A stretch of 64,000 nt of DNA from Chlorokybus atmophyticus (lineage: Eukaryota; Streptophyta; Chlorokybophyceae; Chlorokybales; Chlorokybaceae). Positions 15,108-28,589 of this stretch are shown piece after piece. The notes below the pieces were generated by a model. The model saw nothing but the letters and a program-made list of their open reading frames with translations. It was not told the DNA's origin and did not search any database. The translations under genes and the position numbers were made by a program. The stretch covers positions 2,148,383 through 2,212,382 of the forward strand of contig RHPI01002069.1 in assembly GCA_009103225.1 (NCBI GenBank), given 5' to 3'. Every line of letters begins with the position of its first letter. Within the stretch, counting starts at the first letter, position 1.

Positions 15108-18100
15108 TCAAGGCATGGCCTGCACGGCCAGCACGGCGCTCTTCACCTGCTTCTGAAGCATGTCTCCCGCGATGCGCTCAGCCGTCTGGTACCCGTGATC
15201 CATAGCTTTGCCCACTGCAAGCCCTCCCCTGTGGCTGCCTGCACAAGGAGGTATTGGTTGCACACAGAGTGTAACGATTGCGTGAACCAACAACGTGAGA
15301 GAACGATAAAAGCACCTGTGATGTAGAAGCCTGGGAGCTCCTTCTCAAGCTCTTCCATTGCCCTCAACACCTTGGCGTAACCCTTGGTGAACATTGGAAA
15401 CGCTCGCTTCCAATGAATGTGTCTGTCAAGAAGACAACAACAGTCAAGCCTTCTGTGATACTTGCTCAGTCGCATTGAGTTGTGGCTTGTACCAACAAGC
15501 CACAACTTATCAATACACACCTGTGTAATAATGGGTAGTTTGTAAAGCACACAGCCAATCTAGAATGCTTGCCTGCAAAATAAGGGCCCTCCCTCGAGTC
15601 CGACCAACTTGCGCAAATCGGACATTGCATACTGCATCAACTCAAACCTGCGCCAACAGAAGGGTTGTTCTTAATGAACCATTCAACACAGCATCTCGGC
15701 ACATTTCACGACGGATTAGGTTCTACCTTGGCCTGCTGGCCATGTCCGGGCTGCGAGTGCCGCCAACAAAAGTGGTCAGTAACACATGGCCCGGAGGGAC
15801 TCTGTTGGGAAACATTGTGGAAGAGAGAAGGGTCCCTGTGATGTGACATAGTAACGTATGAACCAGTTTCCCTCAAGCGACAACAGGTTGCGTATGCAAT
15901 AATTACAATAGTCACCTAGAGTGTAGAGATTCTCTTTCTTTGGCAGCAGCACGCCAAAGCCTTCAAGAGGTCTTGTGATCTGATCCTCTTTGAACACCAT
16001 CGCCAGCACTGACATGGGTGCGTACTTGATCTGTTTACAGGTATACAGGTAAGCAACATGTAGTGGTAAATAGCGTATGCATGCTTGCATGTGTAACTGC
16101 ATTCATGTAGTTACACACGCAAGCATGCATACATGCAACAAATACTGTGCACTGCGCACATGGTGATAAAACTAGTACTGTATTAACAAGCACCTCTGGA
16201 AGCGTCTCCAGCGGTATGCGCTGGCCACGTTTTAGCAACTTCATTGTGCGGAAGTTGTGCCAGGGAGCCTGCGCACACAGCCAACTGGTAAATACTTGAA
16301 CAGACACATGCATTACATAGGAGTCAACACACGTACAATGTGCTACAACAGAGACATGATATGGGCATGCAACACACGCGCGCGCGCGCACGCAAAATAC
16401 AACAACACACCGCCATCACGACGCTGTCAAAGCTCAGCTGCTTGGGTTTTCTGCTGCCTGGAGGCGAGCAGGTCACGATCCACCTGCACGAAAGCGCACA
16501 ACGGGGTTGTCAAAGTCGAGTGGCTTGAGACCGACATAGCTTATATGTGCTGCATGGGTGGGTGTAATTGTGTAATGCACTCGCCTTCCTGAAGTCTGGA
16601 GCTCCAAACCCGTCACAGGACACTCCATAAACATGTTTTCTCTCCCAATGCGCAACGCCAATGCATCCGGCAGAGTCTGCACATCATACAGAAGCACTGT
16701 GACCGAGTCCCATGCATGCCAAACTCTGTATTCCTCTAGATGGACTCGCTCACACAAAGGCAAGCACCTGCATGCATGTATACACATGCAGATGTGCCCA
16801 TGTGTTTGCAAACTCCACGAGTATGCAAACACGATTTTGCGCACACACACACACACACGCACGCGCACCTGATACGCATGTATGCACACGCGTGAAAGTG
16901 TACCCACATTGTTTGGCGCGTACATGCCAGCATAACTGCACAACCCCACTCGCCTGCATGCCTCGCCGGAAGGAGAATGTGCCTTTCCTCTGCAGACGCC
17001 TAAGGCCCATGTCGAGGATGCCTCGGGGCCGGCCATCAGACTTGGCACCGAGAAATTTGGCCGCCATTTTCTTGAAAGGAGCAGAGGCGGCAGTAGCTAG
17101 AGCGCCAACCATCACGGAACCGTACCTGAAGTGTTTTGAGTCCCTTATGGGCTACGCATGCGATCGTTTGTTGCTTTGGTCCATCCATATTCATACTGTT
17201 ATCCATAGATCGCTCCATACTAAGAAGAGTTTTTCACTGAATACACAATTCTGACCGTTTTTTCAATCATGTAAAAATGTTACTAACTCATTTAATTGTG
17301 TGCGCGCTCAAACCTTCATGCAAGTACTCAGTGTTGCGAGTATGTTGACCGTTGTGCGTTGGCTTGCATGCATGCAATGAGAACAAGCATACCTCTCTTC
17401 AAGGGCAACTAACTGCGGGAACACATGGTTGACCTGCCAAATCATGAACAAGCTGCCATTAGCTTACGAGCAGAGAAGAAAAATGATTGCATCTCCATAA
17501 GCGCATGATATCACGAGTCTTACTGCCAAGATGTCGGGATCGCTGCCGTACACGCCCGCCAAGAATGGGTTCAACAAGTAGTCTACTGGCTGGCACAAGC
17601 AATTGAGTGAGCTTTACTGTCAGCATGTTCATAGCAGAGGTCAGATGCATAGCAGGTGGTACGCATGCCTCACCTCACGGCCGAAGTGGCGTTCCGCGAA
17701 GCTTGCAACACTGTGGACATGATGACGCCACTATTAGGAACAACGAGAGTTGTCAAAAGACCTTTGCAGACATGGGAAAACATCGCCAACGCACACAAGT
17801 GCATAGTATGGCATCACTTCTGTACCTTTCGTCCTCCTCGGTAACACCCTTCAGCTTCTGCTTGGGTCTCCTTTTCCACTTGAACGGCTCCAAAAGTATC
17901 CGCATCTGCTCGAAACCAATGCTTAATCCAAACGGCAACAAAGACCAACATCACAACAGTACACACAAACCTACCTTAGCTTCAGTCGATAGCAGGGGAG
18001 TGGTGATGAAGGAAAGAGGAGAATCTGGCCGCTGCAAGTATGACACAATTGTTGTTGGTACATTGACTTTGCAGGTCATGCTGACTGCCTGCAATGGTCT

Positions 18101-19306
18101 GCATAATTGCTACAGAGTCGCATGTTCTTGCATTGGCATCCTACCTGGATGACTTTCTTGTTGCGCATAAGAAACTGCTGTCGCGACATTGGAGGCTGCA
18201 AGAGCAAACAACAACATTGCATTACACAAAGCTTTACGTGTCACAAACAAAATGCATGCTATTACGCAGTAACTTACAAACATCTGGTAATCGTCAAGAG
18301 ACAAGTCCGAGATGATATTCGCCACATTTTGCGTTGTTTCAACCTGCGGTTCATGCCACTGTTCATACACGTATCTACCGACATGGCTACAACGCCTCGT
18401 TTGAGCCTCAAAAATGCAGTTGCGAGCAGCGCATTACAATCATACCATTGAGTTCGGCCCCGCCTCCCACAAGATATCCTCTTCAGAGTACGTGCGAATG
18501 GCCCCGCCAGGCCTCTCATTCAGTCCGAACACCACCACTTTGGCACCCGCGCGCGCGAGCGCATACGCCGCAGTCAAACCGCTGTGACATAAATAACATC
18601 AAGCTTTGATGTCATAGGGTGGTTGTGTACATGACAGCTGCAAGCACGATGTACGTATGCCTCACCTGATGCCAGCGCCCACGACAGCAACCGAGCCCAA
18701 GTCCAGGTTGGGCAGCGGACCTGCAGTAAACAACAAGAATGCTGTCATGTAGAGCCTTGTGAAAAAGGTTGGTTGAAAGTGTCATGAACGCACGTCTGGC
18801 ATGCAAGCAAACAACCACATAGACACAAAAACAAATAGACAAGCAGTTGCATCCATTACTCACGCACGCTTGCATGCCTGCATGCACAGGCAGGCAGGCA
18901 GGCAGGCAGGCATGTAAGCAGGCACACCAATATAGAAATACATGCATACTACATGAAACTGTTGAAACCAAGCTACAAGCAATTAAGTAAACAAACAACG
19001 GGATGAGTAGGGAGAGGGGCATCACAACTGCTTCCGTTACGGCGAAGAGCAGGGGTTTCACTTACACGGGGGATACGTACCAACTTTGGGCGGCCCAGAC
19101 AAAAGCGCAAACACCCTATTCCTTACTCCTTCGACAAGCACCCGCCTCTTCATGGCACGGTAGTGGCTCTCCATCGCACGCTGCCGCTTCGCCGCCTCCG
19201 CCGCAATGAGGGCCCATCTCTCATCTAATGAGACCTTTGCTCCCGCACCTTTCGCATTGTAACTGCTGCTTGCCGGCATGGCTTCCTTGTTCGCACTTAA
19301 TGCCAT
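15108..19306 (-). CDS. PPOX: Protoporphyrinogen IX oxidase, plant PPO2-like
   Basis: This FAD enzyme oxidises protoporphyrinogen IX to protoporphyrin IX, the last step shared by heme and chlorophyll synthesis. The start ATG at 19306 is followed by about 75 residues of basic, Ala-rich leader (MALSANKEAMPASSS...). The FAD Rossmann motif VAVVGAGISG (about 18670-18700) is split by an intron from GLTAAYALARAGAKVVVFG (about 18545-18590). Then ILWEAGPNSM (about 18460) and LLEPFKWKRRPK (about 17880). SVMVGALATAASAPFKKMA to RKGTFSFRRGMQ (about 16970-17125) resembles the plant PPO2 'SIIVGAI...GSFSFKGGMQ' region. APMSVLAMVFKEDQI then RPLEGFGVLLPKKEN (about 15930-16020) matches PPO2 'RPLEGFGVLIPSKE'. Last come WKRAFPMFTKGYAKVL, ELEKELPGFYITG and GGLAVGKAMDHGYQTAE, with the stop at 15108. 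Whether the leader targets plastid or mitochondrion is not decidable by eye. Confidence 0.92.
18888..18913. repeat. GGCA tetranucleotide microsatellite in a PPOX intron
   Basis: Six or more head-to-tail GGCA units lie in the first PPOX intron, flanked by GCATGC-rich sequence. A similar (GGCAATCA)-type array occurs at 22560-22605. Confidence 0.85.
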
Positions 19307-20295
19307 TCAATTGATGCGTGCTGCAAACTTTGGTGTGCCGGAATGTGGGCTGTCAACATGCTGATGACCATGATGATGACGGTGCTGAAAGTGGATGTGC
19401 GCTTGAGCTTTGCCGTGGTGTTGATGGCTGCATGTTGTCAAAAGCGGTGAATACTGGCTGTAGTTGTCGTGTCCAGTACTTGTGGTTGCTGTGTCTATTT
19501 TGCTGTGGCAACACAACAAATAAGACAATGTGCACCAGCTGTCGAGCCGGTTTCTGGAAGTGGGGAGAAGTGACAGCTGGAGTGGTAAAGCATGCCACTG
19601 GGCTGCCAGTCAACCATGCCATTCACCATTTGCATCTTAGCATGGCGCAATTCACCAGATTCCACCCAACTTGATGCGTAAGATACCATGACACACAGGG
19701 CAGGGCCCTAAAACAATACACACGGCAGATCCAACAGGTGTTGCTTGTGAGCAGAACTAGCCAGTGTAACGTTGAGCGCTTGCATACGCCGTTGCGCACC
19801 GTAAAACGTGCGCATGTCAGAGAATACCCAAATTGTGCATGCCAGTGGAATCGCTACTTCTCTGATTACACACTGCATACATGTATGAAATTCAGCAGGC
19901 ATGTGGTTGTGAAGTGCAGTAGCTCATGCGCAATGCATTGCAAGTAGAGCTAAGGGTTTGGGTTTTGCAGCTCAGCAGGAGGGAAGGGGCTGAAGCGTGT
20001 GAGCTACCTCGCCATTGCGGCATGCATTGCGTAACGTGCTGCCGAGTTGGCATGCCAGGTACCTGTTTATTCGTTCAGGAGCGCAAGCACTTGCACCTGG
20101 TGCTCCTGCTTCTCCTCCTCCGCCGCCGCCGTCGCCGCCGCCAGCTGCCACGTGGAAGCAGGTGATGGAGCGGATAAGAACGGTGATTAGACGACATAAC
20201 GTAATGTGCCATGTCAAATGATAGGCTAACGTTATGCAAAAGAGCCGTTGGAGATCCATGCATTTAAAACTTGCGTCAAATTTTCTATGGGAAGG
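19307..20295. other. Upstream flank of PPOX
   Basis: About 1 kb 5' of PPOX. Frames of 60-118 codons occur on both strands but carry no recognisable domain and look like chance openings. A GCC/CGC trinucleotide tract lies at 20118-20150. No RNA gene was seen. Confidence 0.5.
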
Positions 20296-20324
20296 GTCAT
20301 GGTCCATGACACATGGACCATGAC
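20296..20324. repeat. Perfect 13-bp inverted repeat with 3-bp loop
   Basis: GTCATGGTCCATG (20296-20308), ACA, then CATGGACCATGAC (20312-20324) form a perfect hairpin. The right arm overlaps the start of the tandem duplication at 20316. The core CATGGTCC/GGACCATG is the same octamer that is massively repeated in the element at 60085-62141. Confidence 0.85.
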
Positions 20325-21318
20325 TCACCCTCTTAATACTCATGGACATGCTCTCTGATGTAGTGTGCTGAGTAATGCACAACATCTCGTGCGGTAAGAA
20401 CCCCATCATTGATAAAACATCATGCGCATATCGTACAACATGATTAAACATGAGCTATTTGTCGAAGTGTGACGTATATACGGTTATTAAAAACGTTGTT
20501 TTAACTATGTATGTATTTTATATACACTGCCATTTTCTTAGACACTAGTTCTATCGTTGAAGTGAGTTTATTGTGATTACTAACATTACTAACATTATTT
20601 ACATTATTGTTTAAGTATGTGTGAAGACGCACGTACATATGTACATGGTATTACACATCAACAGTCCACTTATGCAAGTTGCATGAAAACTGTTGAATTC
20701 AACAATATATACAATAGTTTTTGGGAGTCATGTACACATTGCTATTTATGCATCATTATATATATAATCATGAAATACGAGGCATAAAGCGGAACATATC
20801 AATAGTCATCGTGACCATGACTCACCCTCTTAATACTCATGGACATGCTCTTTGATGTAGTGTGCTGAGTAATGCACAACATCTCGTGCGGTAAGAACCC
20901 CATCATTGATAAAACATCATGCGCATATTGTACAACATGATTAAACATGAGCTATTTGTCGAATTGAACGAAGTGTGACGCATATACGGTTATTAAAAAC
21001 GTTGTTTTAACTATGTATGTATTTTATATACACTGCCATTTTCTTAGACACTAGTTCTATCGTTGAAGTGAGTTTATTGTGATTACTAACATTACTAACA
21101 TTATTTACATTATTGTTTAAGTATGTGTGAAGACGCACGTACATATGTACATGGTATTACACATCATCAGTCCACTTATGCAAGTTGCATGAAAACTGTT
21201 GAATTCAACAATATATACAATAGTTTTTGAGAGTCATGTACACATTGCTATTTATGCATCATTATATATATAATCGTGAAATACGAGGCATAAAGCGGAA
21301 CATATCAATAGTCATCGT
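20316..21318. repeat. Two-copy tandem duplication of about 500 bp
   Basis: Copy 1 is 20316-20812 and copy 2 is 20813-21318. They are nearly identical from GACCATGACTCACC to GTCATCGT. Copy 2 has an extra stretch of about 9 bases near 20962 and a few substitutions (for example TCTCTGATG versus TCTTTGATG, and CATCAACAG versus CATCATCAG). The unit is AT-rich and non-coding. The junction abuts directly with no spacer, which points to unequal exchange or replication slippage rather than two transposon insertions. Confidence 0.93.
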
Positions 21319-23210
21319 TTTAAATAACGTATGTGCAGTAGACATCCAAACTACCATAGATTTATGGGTTTCAAGGCTGTGTTGAAAAATTATGACACAT
21401 GACGTATGTACTTACATGTGGATGAAGAGGCTGAGCTTTGGCAATAAGTCACTTGAAAAGATACAACTATATATATATATATATGTATGTATATATATCA
21501 ATGATGTCTACACAAAGTAGATATATAAACTTTAGATATATTCTTAACAATGGGTAATTTCAACACGTTAGCTTGCACTCGCTATCGTTAACTGAAGAAG
21601 GTTCCGATTTGCATTAGAATTACAAATTACAGAAATGGGCTACATTGTGATTACAAGTAGCAATTACCAGTAAAACGGGAGACTTGCAAACGAATGGAAA
21701 TTGGTCACCCATCATTATACATTGATACATTAATATGCATCGATTGATATGAGGTGCAAGCACGCACGTCGCAATCTTTCGTTGCGGGTTGAGGAGATTA
21801 TCAACATACGAGTATCACATGATTGTTATTCTTGCATGGTACATTGGTATCATGATTAAAATTACAACATCGCGATGTTCGCATGTTCGACACGTATTCT
21901 TTCATTAAAAGTCACAATCTCTGTATAAAACATCACACATTGTAGCATTGTCATAATCTCACAATTTTGTCTATTTATCCAACGCACACCCACAAGTGCT
22001 GAACTAAAAATCGAAGCAAGCATAATAACAAGACAACGCCAAAACCTGCAACAACGCAACACATAAAACTAGGCCTGCATGTAACCTCTAGCTGCATACT
22101 CGTTCAATCTTTGTCTGGTGCACCTTTCAACACTGCTATGGCAAGCTTCTTTGTCACTTTACACCCACATGAGGTAGTGTAGAGAAAGGGGGGGCCAGAT
22201 TGCATAGGTCCACAAGCACATCAACTCATTACAAAACAAGCAGCACATCAACCAACTAGCTATACACAACTACATGGGCTTGGGTCTATGTGCAAGTGCG
22301 GAATAGGTAGAGCAGCAGCAGCAGCAGCAGGACAGCAAGGACGGAGCTGCAGCAAGTACTTGTAGAAGTGCACAGAGAAACACAGAGGGAGAGGGAGAGG
22401 GAGAGGTTAGACCGCGAGCAGGACGACCAACACCACGACCGTGCTCAAGACAACCAGCCCCCGCCACTGTCAGCCACACAGTGGCCACTTATCCCACTGT
22501 CACAACACAACTCACAAAGGCTGCAGCCTTTTCACATGACTGTTAGTAGCGTTGAAACAGGCAGGCAATCAGGCAAGCAATCAGGCAGGCAATCAGGCAG
22601 GCTATACAGTCTCATGAACAGCGGGCATAGAGTGCTCCGCACAGGTTTTGCAGTGTGTATGAGTGTGAGTGCCACATACCAGAAACCACCACAACTGCAA
22701 AGGCGACAGCCAGTTGTGCTGACGTCGTACATGCAAGCTTTTCAATCACAGAAATGATGCAACAATACAAAGCGCAAGCCACAAACCACAACTTGTAGTC
22801 AACACAGCCAGGCAAAGCGGAGAACTTTACTATATGCTTGCTGCGAGGCAGCTAACCCTAATTGGCCGATCGCTATCAATGGCATGCATTGTAGCGGGCG
22901 GAGAAGGTGGCGGAGGCGGCGGCGCCATAGAGGAGGGCGGGGGAGTCTTAGGAGTTTGCTGTTGTTGATACTGTAGAGGCTGACCAGTAATCACAGCCGC
23001 GGTGCAGGTAATGGCACGACCATGCATGCCTGCATGTTTAATGGGGTTGAGCTAGTAGTGAACTTCACTTCAAACACTACTGGCTCATTAAGAATAAACA
23101 CAGGCAAAAGGTCCAGGAACATGGCCATGCCTAACCAAAACACGCACACTTACGCTAGCGCGCGAGCACACGACGTGTGCCACACGTACACATGCAATGC
23201 AAAGTACTAT
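21319..23210. other. AT-rich to mixed intergenic sequence with microsatellites
   Basis: Contains an (AT)n tract at about 21468-21500, a CAG/GCA run near 22313-22332, a GGGAGA run near 22386-22406 and the GGCAATCA-type array near 22560-22605. The segment 22905-23060 resembles 29885-30040 (see findings). No gene was identified. Confidence 0.5.
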
Positions 23211-23213
23211 ATC

Positions 23214-23640
23214 CTACGCGAAGCGCCAACGAGGACAGCGTCTTCCTCCGCCGTTGCGGGCACCGTCCGCAGCGGCGCCCAGCCCGGGACCGCTGCCACC
23301 GCTGCTGCTCCGCGCTCCAGCTGCGCCAGACCCTGCGCTCGCTGCAGCGCGCGCGCACGCCACCCGTTGCCGGTACATTGCGACAAAACCGCTCAAACGC
23401 CCCAGCGCCAGGCCACGGTGTTGAATCGTGTGAAGGTAGGTAGTAGGTGGACTGCCCGGTGGTGAATCTGAGTGCTTTATAGTGTGGTGCATTGCTTGCT
23501 TTGCATGCTGGAGATAACACTGTGGGTGTCGTACTTTGCATGCCGGCATAGTAGCATACCCCTTTTGTGTCCACCTGGTATCGCGTAGCCACAAGCACCT
23601 GCGACTCCATTGGGGAAGCAGGCACCACATCGCAGGGCAA
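23214..23640 (-). CDS. Possible small gene or exon pair, unrecognised
   Basis: On the minus strand a frame reads SPMESQVLVATRYQVDTKG (about 23570-23630) up to a plausible GT donor. Further down it gives RVACARAAASAGSGAAGARS and a Gly/Ala/Arg-rich tail ending at 23214. The DNA of this tail resembles 31220-31300 and 31660-31720. It lies just downstream of VTE3 on the same strand. I recognise no domain, and it may be a decayed gene copy or non-coding GC-rich DNA. Confidence 0.25.
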
Positions 23641-23794
23641 ACGGAATGGTAGCCATAATCACAATGCTGACTATGTATGCTTCAACGTTAAGGGTCTTTT
23701 GTACAAAGCCAATTAGGCGAACAACCTAGTGTGCAGTTGCAACTAACGCAACCGAAGGCTACAACCGCTGCTCACACAAGAATCCTCACCAAGC

Positions 23795-26388
23795 TTAGAA
23801 CTTCCAAGACTTGGGCAGGATCAGATTCTTGACCCACATGTACCACGGCACGACAAAGTAGTAAAAGCCGCCAACAAGCCCAGCAATGAAGGCGAGCGAA
23901 AACTGCAGCGGGTTCATCTTCTTGGGGGTGGGCAGCGGGCCCAACTTCAACAGGGATGGCCCACCAGCGGGCTTCACTCCCGTCACTGAGCAACCCATGA
24001 TGAGGCCTAAATGCCTGTCAACACCAAGCAGCAGAGAGGTCAGCTGCGCACTGATGCCTACAACATATTGCGGCAGCTGAAGATGCCTGTGTGCACTAAG
24101 TCGCAAATGTCTGCGAGGATGTGCACCAGCAATGACAACGCCACTTCTGGGAAATGCATACCGTGCGCCGCGATACCACTTGGGGCCGATGCGTTTCAAC
24201 TCGACATTTGTGAATCCGGCATTGGTGTACCAGTCAATGTACTCCTGCTCTGTTGGGAACAGCATCCACATGTCCGCGAACACTCTTGCGAGCCAGTAGG
24301 TGGGGTAGACTGGGCCGATGATGCACGCCACACCACCGGGCTTTATCACTCTATAAGCCTCCGTGATGCCCCGCTGTGGATCAGGCCAGTACTCAATGCT
24401 GCAAAGAAGAAAGAGGGAATTGTTGCCAACACCACCAGTCAAACGTTTCTGCAAGCACCTACATGTACCTCTGTTACATGCGCATGTGTGTGCTCATGCG
24501 TAAGCATGGGCTCGGGCACACCCACTTGAACACATGCATGCATATGTGCACTGGGTTATGGGTTGATGGCAAGTGCTTGTTGACAAACACACCGCCGGCA
24601 GTACATAAGGTGATAAAGATGTGTACACTCCATGCTTAGTGCTGTACACATACCTGCCAGCGGAAACATAACGGTCAAACTGATCAGTTGCAAACGGGAG
24701 GTTCTCTGCATCCCCTTCCATAATGGTCACATCTTTCAGCGGAGCCTTGTTCTTTGCTTTGGCAAGCTGCACACAAACGAAACAAAAGTGCATGTACCAC
24801 ATCAGCCTTGACGACACATGCTGCTTGTTATAACTCACCCAGTATCTGTAAGATACGAAATGGACATGCAGCCAACTCTCTCAATTTCACAACAGATCGC
24901 CAATGCTCGTGTGCTCTTCCTCAACTATACCTGGTGGGGTGACTGATCAATGAGGATGACATTCTTGGCATCAACGGACTTGACAACGCCGAGGGTGCAA
25001 AAACCAGTGCCGCCACCGACATCAACTACAGTCAGGTCTCTCCTATCAAGTTGAGCTGGCTCCAAGGCATCATCGCGCATGTCTTCCGTCCTGTCAAACG
25101 CAGCACGTGCAGCTTCAATGCAAGCAGTAGGAGAGAAGGTTGTCCATTAGCGTGCTTGCTTGTGCAACGAGCATTTTTGTAATGAAAGATCAGTAGCAAC
25201 AGCATTGCAGCCCAGTTTACTGACGTTGTTTGGAAGCAACGGCTGGACGTACCAGTGGCCAGGGTTGACAATCTTATCGTACACTATGGACAAGAATCGG
25301 TAGAACCAGAAGGCTGTTTGCTTCTCTTGCATGTACCTGAACACAGCAATATATTTTAACACCAAATGCAGAGAGATTCATAGCATTGACGTTACAGCAG
25401 CCATGCCATGCACCAAACCAGCACATCACACCAGCAATTGAACAGCAACACATGCGCGAACTGTCCTCCTGCAGTGCTGAAGTGCGTGACATTGGTGCAA
25501 CCAAAGCACACCACTCCTCTTGCAACAACTTCAGCACGCACAACACTGCAAAGGCAGTGGTAGTGAAGCAGATGCCAGTAACCAATGCTGAGAAAACAAG
25601 GGTTGACTTCGAGTAAAATTGAACAAAACAATTGGCATGCATTTGTACATAGGTTTAAACCACTGACCCGCTGCATGGGCACGTAAACAAAATATCCCGC
25701 TGCACAAGTTGGTCTGCGGCGCACATTTGATCGAGTAATCATAGTCGTTTCACGGGTTGGACACTAGCGGAGACGTCAAGCCGACTAAAATGACACTCTG
25801 AGTACTCAGCAAGCACGCATCGCCATGCAGTTTTGGCATGCAGCTGCTACTGGCGTTGCATGCTAACAAGCTAGGTACATGCAGCGAGCATGTAGTGCGG
25901 CGCAAGCATGCAACACGCAATTGCTTGTCGACGCACGCACGGAGCAATGCAGCTGTCGCAACAGCCGCACGGGCGTACCGTGGCTGCGCAGTTCGGCTGC
26001 TTTCTGTGGCCAACGAGCACACAGTCATAGACCGCCTTGCCATGCGCGGCTGTCCAGCCTGCCGACTCCGCGGCTTGCTTGCGCCATGGGCAGACTGCCG
26101 CAAGGGAGCGCCTGCGAGGGCGCCGCCTCGCAGGGAACCACATGCGGTAGGCGCATGTAGGCTTGCCCGGAAAGGCCTCGACGGCGCTGCCGACACGCTT
26201 AACCTGGGGTAGGGGCTCAGCGACACCGCCGTCGCCGTTGCCGCCGCCCCCGCCATGGCCACGCCCATGCAGAGAGCCTCAGGTTTGGCGGTGCAATCCG
26301 CGAGTAGCATGCTGTCGACGTCGCTGCCCTCCCGTGGATTCGGCCGGCGCGCCGCAGCGTGCGTCGCTCCCGCATTTGCCGTTTCCAT
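23795..26388 (-). CDS. VTE3: MPBQ/MSBQ methyltransferase, chloroplast (plastoquinone and tocopherol synthesis)
   Basis: This enzyme methylates 2-methyl-6-phytyl- and 2-methyl-6-solanesyl-benzoquinol with S-adenosylmethionine at the plastid inner envelope. The ATG at 26388 opens a long Ala/Arg/Ser-rich leader resembling a transit peptide; an in-frame Met (GVAMAGAAATATAVSLSP) is an alternative start. Downstream: AFWFYRFLSIVYDKIVNPGH (about 25255-25325); SAM motif VVDVGGGTGFCTLGVVK (about 24970-25025); APLKDVTIMEGDAENLPF and DRYVSAG (about 24660-24750); SIEYWPDPQRGITEAYRVIK (about 24340-24400); GPVYPTYWLARVFADMWMLF (about 24255-24320); and LKRIGPKWYRG, then LIMGCSVTGVKPAGG. The C-terminal segment FIAGLVGGFYYFVVPWYMWV is the usual single membrane anchor. 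Stop at 23795. All family blocks are present in order. Confidence 0.95.
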
Positions 26389-28570
26389 GCCTTGCTGGAA
26401 AGTGCGGGAGAGCAGAGATTAGAAGATTTCGTCGTCCGCGTTGGCAATCATGTGACAGTTGAATCTGTACGTGGTACTGTAGTAGGCAGCCTACCATAAG
26501 CTAAACCACCCACCCACCCACAAATGGTGCTTGCACACATCACACCTATCCTGCATCATCAGGCTGCCAGAGTGCATCCTACATGCTAGTACAATATCAT
26601 CTTGTTTGCTCACATGATGGATGGGCAAATATGATGTTGACATCTGGTTGTGCATCGACCAAGCTTTGACACGGATATCGCACCATGCACTATGTTGACA
26701 TTACATGTTTCGTCCAATAGCTGGTGTCACCTCTCCCCCTGCCTCCCCTCGTGCACAACACAAGTGCATAAACATATAGCATAGCAGACATTGTAAGTAA
26801 GGTGCACAGTTGAAGTTGGTTGTAATCATTACACAACAAAAACATACAATGTGTTTCGACGATATGATAATAATGATGACATGTTACTATTGTCACATGA
26901 TTTTTGCTGCAACATTGTATGCTCTTGAATCACAGGACCACGGGCGATTTAATGTCGTGGCGCATTCAATTAAAGGGTTCCGCATAGATTGTCGCAATTA
27001 TTATCAGCCATATCAGCAAACATGCATAATGTACGCGAGAGAATTATGTGCATGTAGCTCTTCGGGGGCGTGAGCTTAAGGCATGAGGTACAAAGAGGCT
27101 AGAGAGGGTAGGAGGAGGGTTGTTATTGTTGCAATCTTGTTCTTGCTGTTGCTTATTAAGCGCATTTTTTCGTGCATAGCATTTCATAAACTTCACGGGA
27201 TAATTGCATATATTCAAAGCCGCCGCAAATCGCAGCTTTTACGAAATAAGTAGTGTGTATGCCAATGCCATGGTGATTGAATAATTTATGGAGATTGAGA
27301 CATGGAGGGGGGGGGGGGGGGGTTTTTCNCTTGCTGTTGCTTATTAAGCGCATTTTTTCGTGCATAGCATTTCATAAACTTCACGGGATAATTGCATATA
27401 TTCAAAGCCGCCGCAAATCGCAGCTTTTACGAAATAAGTAGTGTGTATGCCAATGCCATGGTGATTGAATAATTTATGGAGATTGAGACATGGAGGGGGG
27501 GGGGGGGGTATTTTTCAGATACAATAGGACGATATAATGTTTTCCAATCACGAGCAACAAGCTTTGTTTCTTACCATGTCAAGTTTATACTAATTTTAAA
27601 TACGAAGCAAGCGCGCATTGCAAAGCTAATGTACCAACGCCGGCACATGACAAAAAGGCATACGTCACTTGATAAGAAATCTCTTCGCAACTTGTATTAA
27701 CACAAAGATATAGTCATGATTTCGTATTTGTAAGTGTAAGAAGCATATTGCAACTGTGTGCATATGCATAATACGAGTGTGACACGTGCATTGAATATGG
27801 TCACACGCGCACCTATACAGTACTGCATGACATTTATATATATATTACTTTTAATGTTTGTAATGTTGACACGATAATCCGGTTAAGGTTATAAGTTGGC
27901 TGGTGTCCCCATAGTCACAACAGAGGGAAGTACAAGCTTGCCCGCGATGACATGCCTACCACAAGCACTCGTAACCATATTACACGGTATCCAATCTCGC
28001 ATATGGGGCACCATGCGAGAATATGGTATGTGATGATATAATCGCCATAAGATAGCACCGTGTGCTACCATGGTGTTGCGACGGCTGTCTGATAATCACC
28101 CCCTTTTATGTACAGCAAGCCTCAAACTTATCTACAAGTCAGTAGCAAACCTTAGTTCGCTACTAACGGTTGATACTGTACATGCCATAATCGCCTTTCG
28201 CCGAGTTACCGGCTACTCAACAATTCGGGGTTCAGGTACAAAAGACAAGGCTCCTCCTACTCTAGTTCACGCGCACTTAGTTCACTACAAAGGACCCTTA
28301 AGGCCCCCGCAAGTGCTCTAAGAGGTAGGTTTAAATTAATCAACCGACGGAGAGCTTGCTGAGAACTATTTCGGCCAAAGCCAATTACCAGATTGCCCAA
28401 ACTCGCTTAGATCACAAATCCCCGCGGCAACTAGGGTTACTAGCCTTCTTGCACCCAATATAGATTTTCAGCACAAATTCCTCCTGACATGATGGGAGGC
28501 GGCGCGGTGCATGCGTCGCGTGCAAGCGCTGCCGCTACGGGCCTTTTTCATGCCTTAGCCATTTTGCGAT
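26389..28570. other. Intergenic region upstream of VTE3
   Basis: No convincing gene. It contains short AT-rich stretches, the duplicated block around the gap at 27329 (annotated separately) and many small frames without domain content. Confidence 0.5.
27141..27510. repeat. Direct duplication of about 185 bp on either side of a one-N gap and G-runs
   Basis: The block starting CTTGCTGTTGCTTATTAAGC occurs at 27142 and again at 27330, each ending in GATTGAGACATGGAGG followed by a poly-G run. The first run is followed by GTTTTTC and N at 27329. The copies look identical, so a misassembled gap edge is more likely than a true duplication. Confidence 0.85.
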
Positions 28571-28589
28571 GCGACGCATCGCGATTATG

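Noticed and set aside
19318-19674. 118-codon plus-strand frame upstream of PPOX
   Set aside because: Cys/His-rich by composition, with no recognisable domain, and a similar-length frame exists on the other strand.
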